The notes beneath the pieces are model-generated. The model did not search any database, was not told the origin of the DNA, and saw nothing but the letters and a program-made list of their open reading frames with translations. Position numbers and translations under genes: made by a program. A DNA stretch of 36,026 nt from Acinetobacter harbinensis. Lineage in GTDB: Bacteria > Pseudomonadota > Gammaproteobacteria > Pseudomonadales > Moraxellaceae. The stretch covers positions 2,567,850 to 2,603,875 of the forward strand of contig NZ_JXBK01000001.1 of NCBI RefSeq assembly GCF_000816495.1, read 5' to 3'. Position 1 is the first letter of the stretch. Every line of letters begins with the position of its first letter. This document shows, in pieces, positions 1 through 8,205 of this stretch.

Positions 1-945
1 AATCAAAATATTATTTTTGAGCGCATTTTAAGTGCTGATATTAAATACTGCAATTATGCAACAGGTATTATAAGATATCATAATAATACCCATGCTTTAA
101 TTACATATAAAGGATACAAAAAAAGTAAAGAATATTCTGAAAGAATAATTTTTCTAGGAGGAAATGGAGTTTATAACTATTACCATTGGTTAATTGAAAT
201 AGCACCAAAATTACTTTTTTTAACTCCAGAATTATTAGTAGAGTATAATATAAAATACTTACTCATAGATGAATCAATTAAACAAATTCCCTCTCTTCAT
301 ACCATATTAAAGTTGTTTTTAAATTCCAACAACTTAAACCTTAAGGTTATTTATGAAAATAAAGATAGTTTAATATATATAAAAGATCTCCTTTATATAA
401 ATAATCTTAATAACTTCGTATTTAATTCAAAAGATAAAATCTCCTCTGCGACTTATTCCTGTTTTTGTCCAAAATTAACTAATAAAATAAGAAGTATATG
501 TCTTGACGAATTAGAAACCCAAAATATCACAAAAATATTTCCAAAAAAAATATTTTTAGCGCGGAAGTTAGGTACTTTACGATCTTATAATCAAGATGAA
601 ATTTTAAAATATTTTGAAGAACAAGGTTTTACTCCTCTTTATCTTGAAGAGTTTAGTTTTTTAGAACAAGTTAAGATTTTTAATCAAGCTCAGTTTATTA
701 TAGGGCCAAGTGGTGCAGCTTGGACCAATATTATATTCTGCCAATCAAATATTAAAGCCTTAAGCTGGCTACCTGAACAAATATCTGATTTTTCAGTATT
801 TTCTACTCTTGCTCATCTATCAAAATGTGATTTGAGATTTGTTTTTACAGAGGCCAATACTGCTGATCAAGTCCACAGTAATTATCATGTAGACTTAACA
901 AAAATAAATCAACTTTATAGTATTATGAAATCTGAATCTTTATAA
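1..945 (+). CDS. GT61-type glycosyltransferase, 5' end cut by window
   Basis: The frame is open from the first base, so the N-terminus lies outside the window; an in-frame ATG at 313 is internal. Visible family signs are the aromatic/His motif YNYYHWLIEIAPKL (codons about 57-70) and, near the C-terminus, GPSGAAWTNIIF. Both are typical of the DUF563/GT61 family of polysaccharide glycosyltransferases. It probably adds a sugar to the lipooligosaccharide outer core in the cytoplasm; donor and acceptor cannot be read from sequence. The DNA is strikingly AT-rich (10 G/C in the 60 bases at 361-420), unlike the housekeeping genes further right, which suggests acquisition by transfer. It converges on the GT25 gene, with no clear terminator between them. 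Family call fairly sure, specificity unknown. Confidence 0.8.
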   Translation, partial: NQNIIFERILSADIKYCNYATGIIRYHNNTHALITYKGYKKSKEYSERIIFLGGNGVYNYYHWLIEIAPKLLFLTPELLVEYNIKYLLIDESIKQIPSLHTILKLFLNSNNLNLKVIYENKDSLIYIKDLLYINNLNNFVFNSKDKISSATYSCFCPKLTNKIRSICLDELETQNITKIFPKKIFLARKLGTLRSYNQDEILKYFEEQGFTPLYLEEFSFLEQVKIFNQAQFIIGPSGAAWTNIIFCQSNIKALSWLPEQISDFSVFSTLAHLSKCDLRFVFTEANTADQVHSNYHVDLTKINQLYSIMKSESL

Positions 946-1062
946 ATTTTATTATAATCAAAAATCTACTTAAACTAATATTTAGTTAATTTAAATCGCC
1001 AGCTTAAGCAAGATTTATGTTAATTAAATATTTTTCCAGACTCATAATATTTTACTCAACTC

Positions 1063-1824
1063 TTACAACGGATAAGTTTTATAGCGTAATTTCGCTAAAT
1101 TATATCCCAAAGAATTCCCATATTGGCTTTGGGGTAAATCCTCATACTTTGAACGCTCGGCTTCAATCGAACTTAACTGTGTATTTATTTCCCCTGCTGT
1201 AATTTCAGGATGATCTATCAAAAAGGTCATCAAAATATGGGATTGATCATTAAAGTCAAATAAATAACTCCAATCATCAGCTTTACGATGACGCTGATGA
1301 TATTCCACTAAAGTTTGAGCCATTTCCCTATCTACAATATAGGCAACAGCATAATTTACACGATTATAAAAATGTGGATGCACTTCCAATATGGCTTTTT
1401 TAAAGAATTTTCTTTCTTTGAGAGCTCCTCTCACTTTGCGGCTTTCTTTCATTTGAATCCCACCTAAACTAAATAAAGTATTTTGAGGTAATTTAATTTT
1501 TTTTAGCTCTTTTTCTAAAGTATCTATGCTTAAATCAGACGGAATTATGGCATCATCTTCAAAGATCAATGCATAGTTATCATTTGTCGCTAAAAAACTC
1601 TTCAATGCCTCTAAATGAGACAAACTACATCCTAATTCAGCAGGAGTTAGCGGTTTATTGCGTCCTTTTACCGCTTGCTCAAAATATACTTTTGCAGAAA
1701 GTTCGCCACCTTTTATACCTATTTTGTTAAAAGGTAATTTTTTATTTTGAAAAAAAGGCTGAGCCAAAAACTTATTTAATCGTGGAGACTCTTCATCTTC
1801 GATACTTATAATAAAAACTTGCAT
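1063..1824 (-). CDS. GT25 family LOS glycosyltransferase
   Basis: A protein of about 253 residues of the glycosyltransferase family 25 (LgtB/LgtC-neighbourhood LOS biosynthesis) type. The family core is clear: N-terminal VFIISI strand, then LTPAELGCSLSHLEALKSFL (GCSLSH at about 65-70) followed by LIFEDDAII, whose acidic EDD (about 89-91) is the nucleotide-sugar/metal site. Members usually transfer galactose or another hexose onto lipooligosaccharide. I chose ATG 1824 over GTG 1830 because the AAGG ribosome-binding site lies at good distance from the ATG but only about 3 nt from the GTG. It is divergent from the GINT1-type gene at 1903 across a short gap and convergent with the GT61 gene. Family call strong; linkage specificity not deducible. 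Confidence 0.88.
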   Translation of the reverse strand: MQVFIISIEDEESPRLNKFLAQPFFQNKKLPFNKIGIKGGELSAKVYFEQAVKGRNKPLTPAELGCSLSHLEALKSFLATNDNYALIFEDDAIIPSDLSIDTLEKELKKIKLPQNTLFSLGGIQMKESRKVRGALKERKFFKKAILEVHPHFYNRVNYAVAYIVDREMAQTLVEYHQRHRKADDWSYLFDFNDQSHILMTFLIDHPEITAGEINTQLSSIEAERSKYEDLPQSQYGNSLGYNLAKLRYKTYPL

Positions 1825-1902
1825 CAGCACACACCTTTTAATCCAACAGGTATGATAACTATTGTAAAATAACTTTGATAGATTTTTATTGATTTTACTC
1901 TA

Positions 1903-2787
1903 ATGAAACGTATATTTTTAAAAAAATGGTATAAATTTCAACAAAAACAAAAGCAAAAATTATTTGATTCACATTGGTATATGCGCTTCGGTTGGCTAGA
2001 TGGACCGTTAACTCAGCAAGAACAATTAAGCCACTTGTTTGAGATTCACTCTCCTGAAAAGTTTACTTTTGCTGATAGTTTTTACGTACAAGATCACGAT
2101 CGTCATTATATTTTTTTTGAAGAAGTAGATGATCAACATCCAGTCGGCTTTTTATCAGTGTTAGAGGTTTTTAAAGATGGCACTCATACAGCACCGAAAA
2201 GCATATTAAAGCTGGATTATCATCTGTCTTATCCCTGTGTCTTTAAAGTTGAAAATGATTGGTACATGATTCCTGAAAGCTCGGCCAATAAAACGGTGGA
2301 GCTGTGGAAATGCATAGATTTCCCATTGAAGTGGGAAAAGCATTCAAATCTATTAGACCATATTGAAGCGGTGGACAGCACACCTTTGTACCATGAAGGC
2401 ATGTGGTATTTATTCACGTCAACACGGCGTAATTGTAAAAAATTTGGTGACCGTTTAGATTTATTTTTCACCCAAGATATTCTTAATCCCAATTGGCAAG
2501 AACATCCTCAAAATCCGGTATGCACAGGCCATCAACAGTTTCGTATGGCGGGTAAACCTTTTATGTATCAGGATAAATTGGTACGTCCAAGCCAAGACTC
2601 ACTTAAGCGCTATGGCGGCAATATTGAACTTAAAGAAATCATGCAATTAAGCCCAACGCACTACCAAGAGCGCTTATTGGAAATTGTATTACCAAACTGG
2701 AATAGTGAGGATGATGGCTGCCACACCATTAATGTTGAGAATAATTTCGTGGTGCTGGATGCTATTCGTTTATCAGCCAAAGTCTGA
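1903..2787 (+). CDS. GINT1-type beta-propeller protein (glucosamine inositolphosphorylceramide transferase 1 N-terminal-like)
   Basis: 294 residues. The sequence carries a string of short repeated blade-like motifs: HYIFFEE, HLSYPCVF, WYMIPESS, VELWKC..FPLKW, DSTPLYHEGMWYLFTS, LDLFFTQDILNPNWQEHPQNP, FRMAGKP and KLVRPSQDSLKRYGG. This pattern matches the predicted five-bladed propeller first described at the N-terminus of plant GINT1 enzymes and also seen in bacterial surface-glycan loci, sometimes fused to formyltransferases. Here it stands alone without a GT64 or formyltransferase domain. A role in modifying or transferring a sugar on LOS is inferred from location only. Its TGA stop abuts the stop codon of the convergent GT4 gene with no base between. 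Confidence 0.7.
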   Translation: MKRIFLKKWYKFQQKQKQKLFDSHWYMRFGWLDGPLTQQEQLSHLFEIHSPEKFTFADSFYVQDHDRHYIFFEEVDDQHPVGFLSVLEVFKDGTHTAPKSILKLDYHLSYPCVFKVENDWYMIPESSANKTVELWKCIDFPLKWEKHSNLLDHIEAVDSTPLYHEGMWYLFTSTRRNCKKFGDRLDLFFTQDILNPNWQEHPQNPVCTGHQQFRMAGKPFMYQDKLVRPSQDSLKRYGGNIELKEIMQLSPTHYQERLLEIVLPNWNSEDDGCHTINVENNFVVLDAIRLSAKV

Positions 2788-3822
2788 TTAAGCGCAGAGT
2801 AACTGCTCGTATAATTGCTGTGTCTGCTGGGTCATGGCCGCCACTGTCAATTCAGTTTTAGCGCGATGAAATAAAGGCTGAAAATCAAGTTGTGAGCTGG
2901 GATTGAGTGCATTTTCAATCGCTACCTTTAAACCTTGCGCATCGCCAATTTTTGCTAAATAAGGCTCAGGCAACCATTCAATGACCCCATTGACTTGGGT
3001 GGAAGCCATGACTTTATCTGCTTGCAGTGCTTCAACCATGACCAAAGGAAAACCCTCCCGATCTGAAGAAAGCACCACCACATCCGCCAATTGCAGCAGA
3101 TCACGCGCATCGCTCCGAAAACCTAAAAAAGCCACGCGATGGTGCAACTTCTGCTGCTTCACTTGATTCTCAAGGTTCTGTCGCAGTGAACCATCACCGA
3201 CAATCCATAGGTTTGCATCGATATGCTGCATGGCTTGAATCAGCAAAGCGATATTTTTTACCGGCTCTAAGCGACCAATACAAATCACCAGTTTTTTGCT
3301 TGTATTTAAATTTGGGAATAGTTGGTCAATGCTATATTTTAACTTTTCTTTGGCCTGTGTATTTAATATCGGCTGAGGATAAACGCCATTGTAAATCACC
3401 TGTGCTTTTTCCTTGGGAATACCCGTGGTTAATGCCTGACTGACCGCAATCACAGCATCCCCCACTAAATATGCACTTTTATTTTTTTTAGTGCCATGAA
3501 TAGTGGTCACTGTTTTTGTATCCGCTAAAAATGGCCGGATTTTCTGGAGTAACTCAGATGCTTTACCCGCTTGTGCATGCACAATTTGCGGTTTAATCTT
3601 GTTGATGCACTGAGTTAATTGCCACAAGAGCAGGATATTCCAACGACTACGAGCAAAGTCGAGCGCATGAAAAATCACACGAGAATTAAATTGATTGGCA
3701 TAACATGCATGAGCAATGATATGCACTTCGTTACATAACGACAGCTCATTGACCAAATTAAACGTATGTTGCTCTAAGCCACCTACACCGCCACTGGTTG
3801 CCAAAATTTGTACGATTTTCAT
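2788..3822 (-). CDS. GT4 family glycosyltransferase (GT-B fold)
   Basis: 344 residues. The N-terminal acceptor domain has the glycine-rich loop GGVGGLEQHTF (11-21). The C-terminal donor domain has VICIGRLEPVKNIALLIQAM (about 179-198) and the EX7E signature in SSDREGFPLVMVEALQ (E256 and E264). These define a retaining GT4 enzyme, soluble or peripheral at the inner face of the membrane. It is the last gene of a minus-strand run and overlaps the upstream GT2 gene by ATGA (3819-3822), implying translational coupling. It probably extends the LOS outer core; the sugar is not predictable. Family call firm. Confidence 0.9.
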   Translation of the reverse strand: MKIVQILATSGGVGGLEQHTFNLVNELSLCNEVHIIAHACYANQFNSRVIFHALDFARSRWNILLLWQLTQCINKIKPQIVHAQAGKASELLQKIRPFLADTKTVTTIHGTKKNKSAYLVGDAVIAVSQALTTGIPKEKAQVIYNGVYPQPILNTQAKEKLKYSIDQLFPNLNTSKKLVICIGRLEPVKNIALLIQAMQHIDANLWIVGDGSLRQNLENQVKQQKLHHRVAFLGFRSDARDLLQLADVVVLSSDREGFPLVMVEALQADKVMASTQVNGVIEWLPEPYLAKIGDAQGLKVAIENALNPSSQLDFQPLFHRAKTELTVAAMTQQTQQLYEQLLCA

Positions 3823-4595
3823 CGATCATTCCGTTGCTTATTTTTTGTCTGTAAATGTTGTTCAAACAGCTTGGCTTCTTTTAAAAATGCATAGAATGCA
3901 TTGATCATACTATTGACAAAACCACGCCAACCATTAAAACAACTACGACGAATAAAATAGGATTTTAAGAAAGTCACTGGCATCACCAAGACCAGTTTAA
4001 GCACACTGGGCTGTTTTCCTTTTTGAAATTTTTCGGCCGCTTTTAAGTTCGAGTATTGATTGTTTTTTTCAACTTTAATAAAAATACTGGATTCACCATA
4101 ATGGTAAATATCGCCCAGAGCGCGCACGCTTGTGCCATCAATCAGTACATTCTCATGGACTTTATTTTCAAGATCATACTGCCCACGGCTTTTACGAAAA
4201 AAACGTACTTTGGCATGCTTTTTGGTGTGTTTACTATTCGGTACAGCTAAAAAAACATCATTAATGGGTGTAATTAACGCATCAATTTGATCGGCTTGAA
4301 TAGTAGTAATAATTTCTTGTTTTAGTGCCTCAGATAAGACTTCATCGCCATCTAAATTAAGCACCCAGTCAAACTGACATTGTGCCAAAGCCAAGCTCTT
4401 TTGCGCCGCATAACCTTGCCAGTCCTGATGTGAAATGCGCACATTGGCAAATTTTTCTGCAATGGCATACGTCTGATCTGTACTGCCAGAATCTAAAATA
4501 ATCACTTCCGCAAAGTCGGCCACACTGTTTAACGTATCTTCTAACCATGCGGCGCAATTGAGCGTAACGATATAGACACTACAGGCAATACTCAT
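3819..4595 (-). CDS. GT2 family glycosyltransferase, WaaE/KdtX/LgtF-like
   Basis: 258 residues with a GT-A fold: YIVTLNCAAWLEDTLNSV at the N-terminus, ILDSGSTDQTY (D35) as the nucleotide-binding aspartate region, and VLNLDGDE (D82, D84) as the metal-binding DxD-like motif. The NLDGDE form and overall size resemble the WaaE/KdtX/LgtF group, which adds a beta-linked glucose to inner-core heptose or Kdo of LPS/LOS. It overlaps both neighbours by 4 nt in ATGA form (4592-4595 and 3819-3822), so the run is a coupled operon. The glucosyl specificity is an inference from family resemblance. Confidence 0.88.
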   Translation of the reverse strand: MSIACSVYIVTLNCAAWLEDTLNSVADFAEVIILDSGSTDQTYAIAEKFANVRISHQDWQGYAAQKSLALAQCQFDWVLNLDGDEVLSEALKQEIITTIQADQIDALITPINDVFLAVPNSKHTKKHAKVRFFRKSRGQYDLENKVHENVLIDGTSVRALGDIYHYGESSIFIKVEKNNQYSNLKAAEKFQKGKQPSVLKLVLVMPVTFLKSYFIRRSCFNGWRGFVNSMINAFYAFLKEAKLFEQHLQTKNKQRNDR

Positions 4596-5347
4596 AATTT
4601 ATAACGTCCTTTGGCTAAAGCAATACGCATTTGTAGGGCATTCATTGCACCGTGAGTACTCACGCGCGGAATATTAAATTGATTGGATGCGGTGTAAGTT
4701 TCAATTTTTTTACGTGTAGACACTGCATTTTTAAAGCCAATCTGTTTGGCCATTTGCTGATGTTTTTCATTAAAGCGCCCAAATGGATACGCAAAACTAA
4801 AGCACTGTCCAACCAATACTTCAACATCGTGTTTTGAGTTTTGCATTTCTTGCAAAGCCTCTTCATCACTGAGTTTCAATAGATTCACATGATGTTGGGT
4901 ATGTGCACCAAATTCGATTATTCCTGACTGCGCCATTTCTTGAATATGCGCAATCTCAAGCTTGGCAATTCCTTCAATTTGAGTGGCCAAATAGATGGTG
5001 GCTTTAGCTTGATATTTTTTTAATAACGGATAAGCATATTGATAGTTATCTAAAAAACCATCATCAAAAGAAAGTGCGACTACATTTTTTTGGTCGGCGT
5101 AATTTTCAAGCTCAGAGACAAAGCAAAAAATACTGCCTTTATTGACTAAATATTGTAGCAATTGCTCAAACTTCTGTGGGGGCATATTCATGCCTGACGC
5201 ATCTTCATCAGGCGTCACTTGATGCAGCATGACAACGCGCGGCAACCTCGCACTGCGATACGGCAGCCAGAAGGTATAATTGCCCAGCACATATAATAGT
5301 GCCGCAAAGGTAATAAAGCCTACAACACTATACAACAACCACATCAT
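4592..5347 (-). CDS. Membrane-anchored polysaccharide deacetylase (CE4, NodB domain)
   Basis: 251 residues from the chosen start. One N-terminal membrane segment (about 4-24) is followed by a NodB homology domain: SFDDGFLDNY (D95, D96, catalytic base and metal ligand), HTQHHVNL (metal-binding H149 and H153) and FAYPFGRFN. CE4 enzymes remove N-acetyl groups from amino sugars. Here the likely substrate is an N-acetylhexosamine of the LOS outer core, as inferred for pda genes of Acinetobacter OC loci. I chose ATG 5347 over ATG 5368: it has a GAGG site 7 nt upstream and makes a 4-nt ATGA overlap with the preceding gene, matching the other junctions of this operon. Confidence 0.88.
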   Translation of the reverse strand: MMWLLYSVVGFITFAALLYVLGNYTFWLPYRSARLPRVVMLHQVTPDEDASGMNMPPQKFEQLLQYLVNKGSIFCFVSELENYADQKNVVALSFDDGFLDNYQYAYPLLKKYQAKATIYLATQIEGIAKLEIAHIQEMAQSGIIEFGAHTQHHVNLLKLSDEEALQEMQNSKHDVEVLVGQCFSFAYPFGRFNEKHQQMAKQIGFKNAVSTRKKIETYTASNQFNIPRVSTHGAMNALQMRIALAKGRYKL

Positions 5348-6363
5348 GCATAGACCTCGTGTGCCCATTCATAGGCTTCTGATAAGGGCTGATCGAAGGT
5401 AACTTCAAGCATAAACTGAGTAATGCGTTTGGCATTATATGATTGGTGTGTTTTCTCCCATCCTTTCTTAGCCACTCGAAAGGCTTCATCGTAATTTTCA
5501 TCAAAGTAGTAATACTTTTCAGCTAAATCATATGCGTCTTTAAAATAAACAACCTCATCATTTTGATATAGTTTTTGAAACCCTGGAATTTCAGGCGTGA
5601 ATGTGAGTAATCCATTACCAGTAAGTTGAATGATTCGATCTGAAGAATATAGCTCAATATCATTTCTTCTAGATAGATTCAACCCACACCGCGCGCTAGC
5701 AAGAATATCAAGGTAATGATGCCCATATACTGTATTAGTATCGAAGGCACCAAAGTATGAAAAATTTTCATCTAATTCCTTAATTAATTCTTTTAAAAAT
5801 TGCTCTCGTTCAGGATCCTTATATACAGTTCCAAAAAAAACTAATCCTATCTTATTATCTACTTTATCGAATTGACTTAAAGACTCTACAGCTTTTGATG
5901 AGATATTTGGCATATAAGAAATTTTATTTGATGGAAGTTTAAATTGCATTAATAACTCTCCACCAGTAGTACAAAATATAGCATCAAGATAAGGCGCTAT
6001 GGATTTAATAAATTTTATTTTGGATGGCTCACATAACCAGTCTACAAACCAGAAAGCTATTTTCGTTCTTGGATGACTTTTTCTTATGTGAATTAGAGTG
6101 CTGTAATGTAGTAAATCGCTGTGCCCAATTAAAATTAGATCAGGTTGCAAATTATCCACTATTTTCAATATCTCTTTGTTTGCATTACCAGCACCTAATT
6201 TCTTAGTCTTAAAAATCGTGCCCATCCTTGCCATATCACGAAAACTATAGTCGTAGACAAAATGGCCATTTTCAATCAATCCAGCCGAAATTTTACGGTC
6301 TGTGCAATAAAAATGTGCGCCTTGTTTATTAAAACCAAAATTTGCGATGTGTAATATTTTCAT
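5344..6363 (-). CDS. Group-1 glycosyltransferase-like protein (CgeB/PF13524 type)
   Basis: 339 residues and first gene of the coupled minus-strand run. It opens with MKILHIANFGFNKQGAHFY, has a Rossmann-like region DLILIGHSDLL, and in the C-terminal half shows the donor-domain pattern ARCGLNLSRRND...YSSDRIIQLTGNGLLTFTPEIPGF. This resembles the 'glycosyl transferases group 1' CgeB-like C-terminal family, so the fold is probably GT-B. It lacks a textbook EX7E motif, so the activity is inferred. Its interior is notably AT-rich (14 G/C in 60 bases at 5821-5880), while its two ends look more like the neighbours. A GAG site lies 7 nt before the ATG. Confidence 0.68.
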   Translation of the reverse strand: MKILHIANFGFNKQGAHFYCTDRKISAGLIENGHFVYDYSFRDMARMGTIFKTKKLGAGNANKEILKIVDNLQPDLILIGHSDLLHYSTLIHIRKSHPRTKIAFWFVDWLCEPSKIKFIKSIAPYLDAIFCTTGGELLMQFKLPSNKISYMPNISSKAVESLSQFDKVDNKIGLVFFGTVYKDPEREQFLKELIKELDENFSYFGAFDTNTVYGHHYLDILASARCGLNLSRRNDIELYSSDRIIQLTGNGLLTFTPEIPGFQKLYQNDEVVYFKDAYDLAEKYYYFDENYDEAFRVAKKGWEKTHQSYNAKRITQFMLEVTFDQPLSEAYEWAHEVYA

Positions 6364-6574
6364 AAAGTTACTCAGAGTAATAATATTCTGTCACAGAACT
6401 TTACGACCCTCTTTCTGAACCAGTATTAAGCGTATGAAAAGCATAACATGAGTTATTATTTCCAGCACCTCAAAACGCTTTTACACGCATTTATTTTGTA
6501 CTGCTCGGTTCATAGACACTGTTATACACATCATAGATAATCAGCCGCTGATTTTGACCACCTCCTAAGAAATT

Positions 6575-6580
6575 TATAAT
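6575..6580 (+). promoter_or_regulatory. Possible -10 element overlapping the first ATG of the sulfatase-family gene
   Basis: TATAAT at 6575-6580 is preceded by TTGACC at 6554-6559 with a 15-nt spacer, which is shorter than ideal. The element overlaps ATG 6579. If it is the real promoter, transcription would start near 6587 and translation would have to begin downstream, for example at ATG 6606. Weak evidence. Confidence 0.3.
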
Positions 6581-8168
6581 GTTCTCCAAGCATCGTATCA
6601 AGTTTATGGTTTTTCCGACTTACTGTCTGATGCTGTTAATTCCTTCACTGATTATTTCAGGTGATGGCTTTGTCAAAGCACTGTATCCGCTGATTTTTTT
6701 TATTGTTCTGCTGTATAACAATCGCACTTTTTTTTGGCTCAGTCTGCCTTTTTACTGTCTCAGCCCTTTCATTTTATATTATGAAATTATTTATGATACC
6801 CCAACAGATATCACCGTATGGTTAACCTTACTCGGTAGTTCGGCAACTGAAGCACAGGCTTACTTTTATACAGCTGAAGTATTGTTGGCTTTAGCACTTA
6901 TTGTGCCTTACCTACTTCTGATACCGTTTTTTTATGCCCAAATTCCAGCACAACGGCTTCAATTACCCTTGTGGTTCAGAATTATTGGCTTGAGTCTGAT
7001 CTGTTCTCCAATCTATCGTTTTGCTCAAGCAGAAACACCTACTTTAGGCTATTTGAGTGTTTATCGACATTTTAAACAATCCTATCCTTTAAATTTAGTG
7101 CTGGGTTATCCTGCTGCTAAAATGGAAGTCCAGCAAGTTAAAAATTATACTGCGGCACAAAACCAGATTCAGTGTTCAACCACAACTGCATCTTCAGCAC
7201 CACAAACCATTGTCTTGGTTTTGGGTGAAAGTGCGCGCCGTGACCGATTAAGTCTTTATGGCTATACGCAAAACCATACCACGCCCTATCTAGAACAACG
7301 TAAACAGCAACTTTGGCTGTTCGATAACATGATTTCCGCTTCATTTATCACCAGTCGTTCTGTGCCCAGCTTACTCACTGGACAACTTAAAAATACCGAG
7401 GGAGCCGCGCCTTCTTTTTTAAATGCATTTAATAGTGCAAATTTTAAAACCTATTGGTTGAGTGCACAGTCACAGTTTGGCGAATTCGATTCTTTGGTGT
7501 CCGCTTACGCAAGCTCTGCTCAAGAAAAAAGCTTTCTCACACAACACTCTTATTCCGCATCGTTAGCGACGCATTATGATGGTGAACTGTTAAAGTCTTT
7601 AGAGCATGCGCTTGCCGATCAAAGCAATACGCAAAAACTAATCGTACTGCATCTTTATGGTTCACATGCTGAATTTAGTAAACGCTATCCAGCTGAATTT
7701 GCAAAATTTGATAATCAATATGACAACACTATTTTATATACCGACTATTTACTCGATCAAGTGATTCAAAAACTTGAGCAAAAAGGCGGTTCAACCAGCA
7801 TGCTCTACACCGCTGATCATGGCTTAAATTTGGGTGAATGTCAGGACAACACCAGCGCACATCTGGATATTAAAAGTAATTTTGATGTGCCTTTCATTGT
7901 TTGGGCATCTTCAGGTTGGAAGCAGCAACATCCCAACTTGGCACAACGTTTTGCCGCACAACAACAGCAAGCTCTCAGTTCAATTAATTTGATGCCCACT
8001 TTGCTGGATATGGCACAGATCCAATGTCAATCTTTGCAAAATCAACATTCCATACTTGCCCCTCACTATAAGGCTCAGCCACGTTCGGTGCTTACCCTTA
8101 ATGATACGGTCGATTATGATCAAGGACACAATAATAGCGAATGTCATTTGGTTCAGCCCGCCCGATAA
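6579..8168 (+). CDS. Phosphoethanolamine transferase-like membrane enzyme (EptA/EptC family)
   Basis: 529 residues: about five N-terminal membrane helices (roughly 8-28, 33-47, 52-70, 98-120, 131-147), then a periplasmic alkaline-phosphatase-superfamily (sulfatase) domain. The catalytic set of phosphoethanolamine transferases can be matched: VLGESAR (metal ligand E217), ITSRSVPSLLTG (nucleophile T258), YGSHAEFSKRYP (H363), ADHGLNLGE (D413, H414) and TSAH (H428). The family moves phosphoethanolamine from phosphatidylethanolamine to lipid A, core sugars or other glycans. SLYGY after the GE motif is closer to the EptC/CptA style than to EptA. Location in the LOS locus suggests a core-sugar target. 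The start is uncertain: ATG 6579 has no good ribosome-binding site and overlaps a TATAAT; ATG 6606 is the alternative. It is transcribed opposite to the flanking genes. Confidence 0.82.
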   Translation: MFSKHRIKFMVFPTYCLMLLIPSLIISGDGFVKALYPLIFFIVLLYNNRTFFWLSLPFYCLSPFILYYEIIYDTPTDITVWLTLLGSSATEAQAYFYTAEVLLALALIVPYLLLIPFFYAQIPAQRLQLPLWFRIIGLSLICSPIYRFAQAETPTLGYLSVYRHFKQSYPLNLVLGYPAAKMEVQQVKNYTAAQNQIQCSTTTASSAPQTIVLVLGESARRDRLSLYGYTQNHTTPYLEQRKQQLWLFDNMISASFITSRSVPSLLTGQLKNTEGAAPSFLNAFNSANFKTYWLSAQSQFGEFDSLVSAYASSAQEKSFLTQHSYSASLATHYDGELLKSLEHALADQSNTQKLIVLHLYGSHAEFSKRYPAEFAKFDNQYDNTILYTDYLLDQVIQKLEQKGGSTSMLYTADHGLNLGECQDNTSAHLDIKSNFDVPFIVWASSGWKQQHPNLAQRFAAQQQQALSSINLMPTLLDMAQIQCQSLQNQHSILAPHYKAQPRSVLTLNDTVDYDQGHNNSECHLVQPAR

Positions 8169-8205
8169 ATCGGCTCAATTATTTTTATTGCCGTATTCGG
8201 ATATT

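Noticed and set aside
3186..3443. Open frame opposite the GT4 gene, and others opposite GT2, deacetylase and relA
   Set aside because: Each lies wholly within a recognised gene on the other strand and shows no family features.
7225..7245. Ser instead of Thr after GE in the phosphoethanolamine-transferase motif, read at first as loss of the nucleophile
   Set aside because: The nucleophile of this family is a threonine about 40 residues further on; T258 in ITSRSVPSLLTG sits there (41 residues after E217), so the site is intact.
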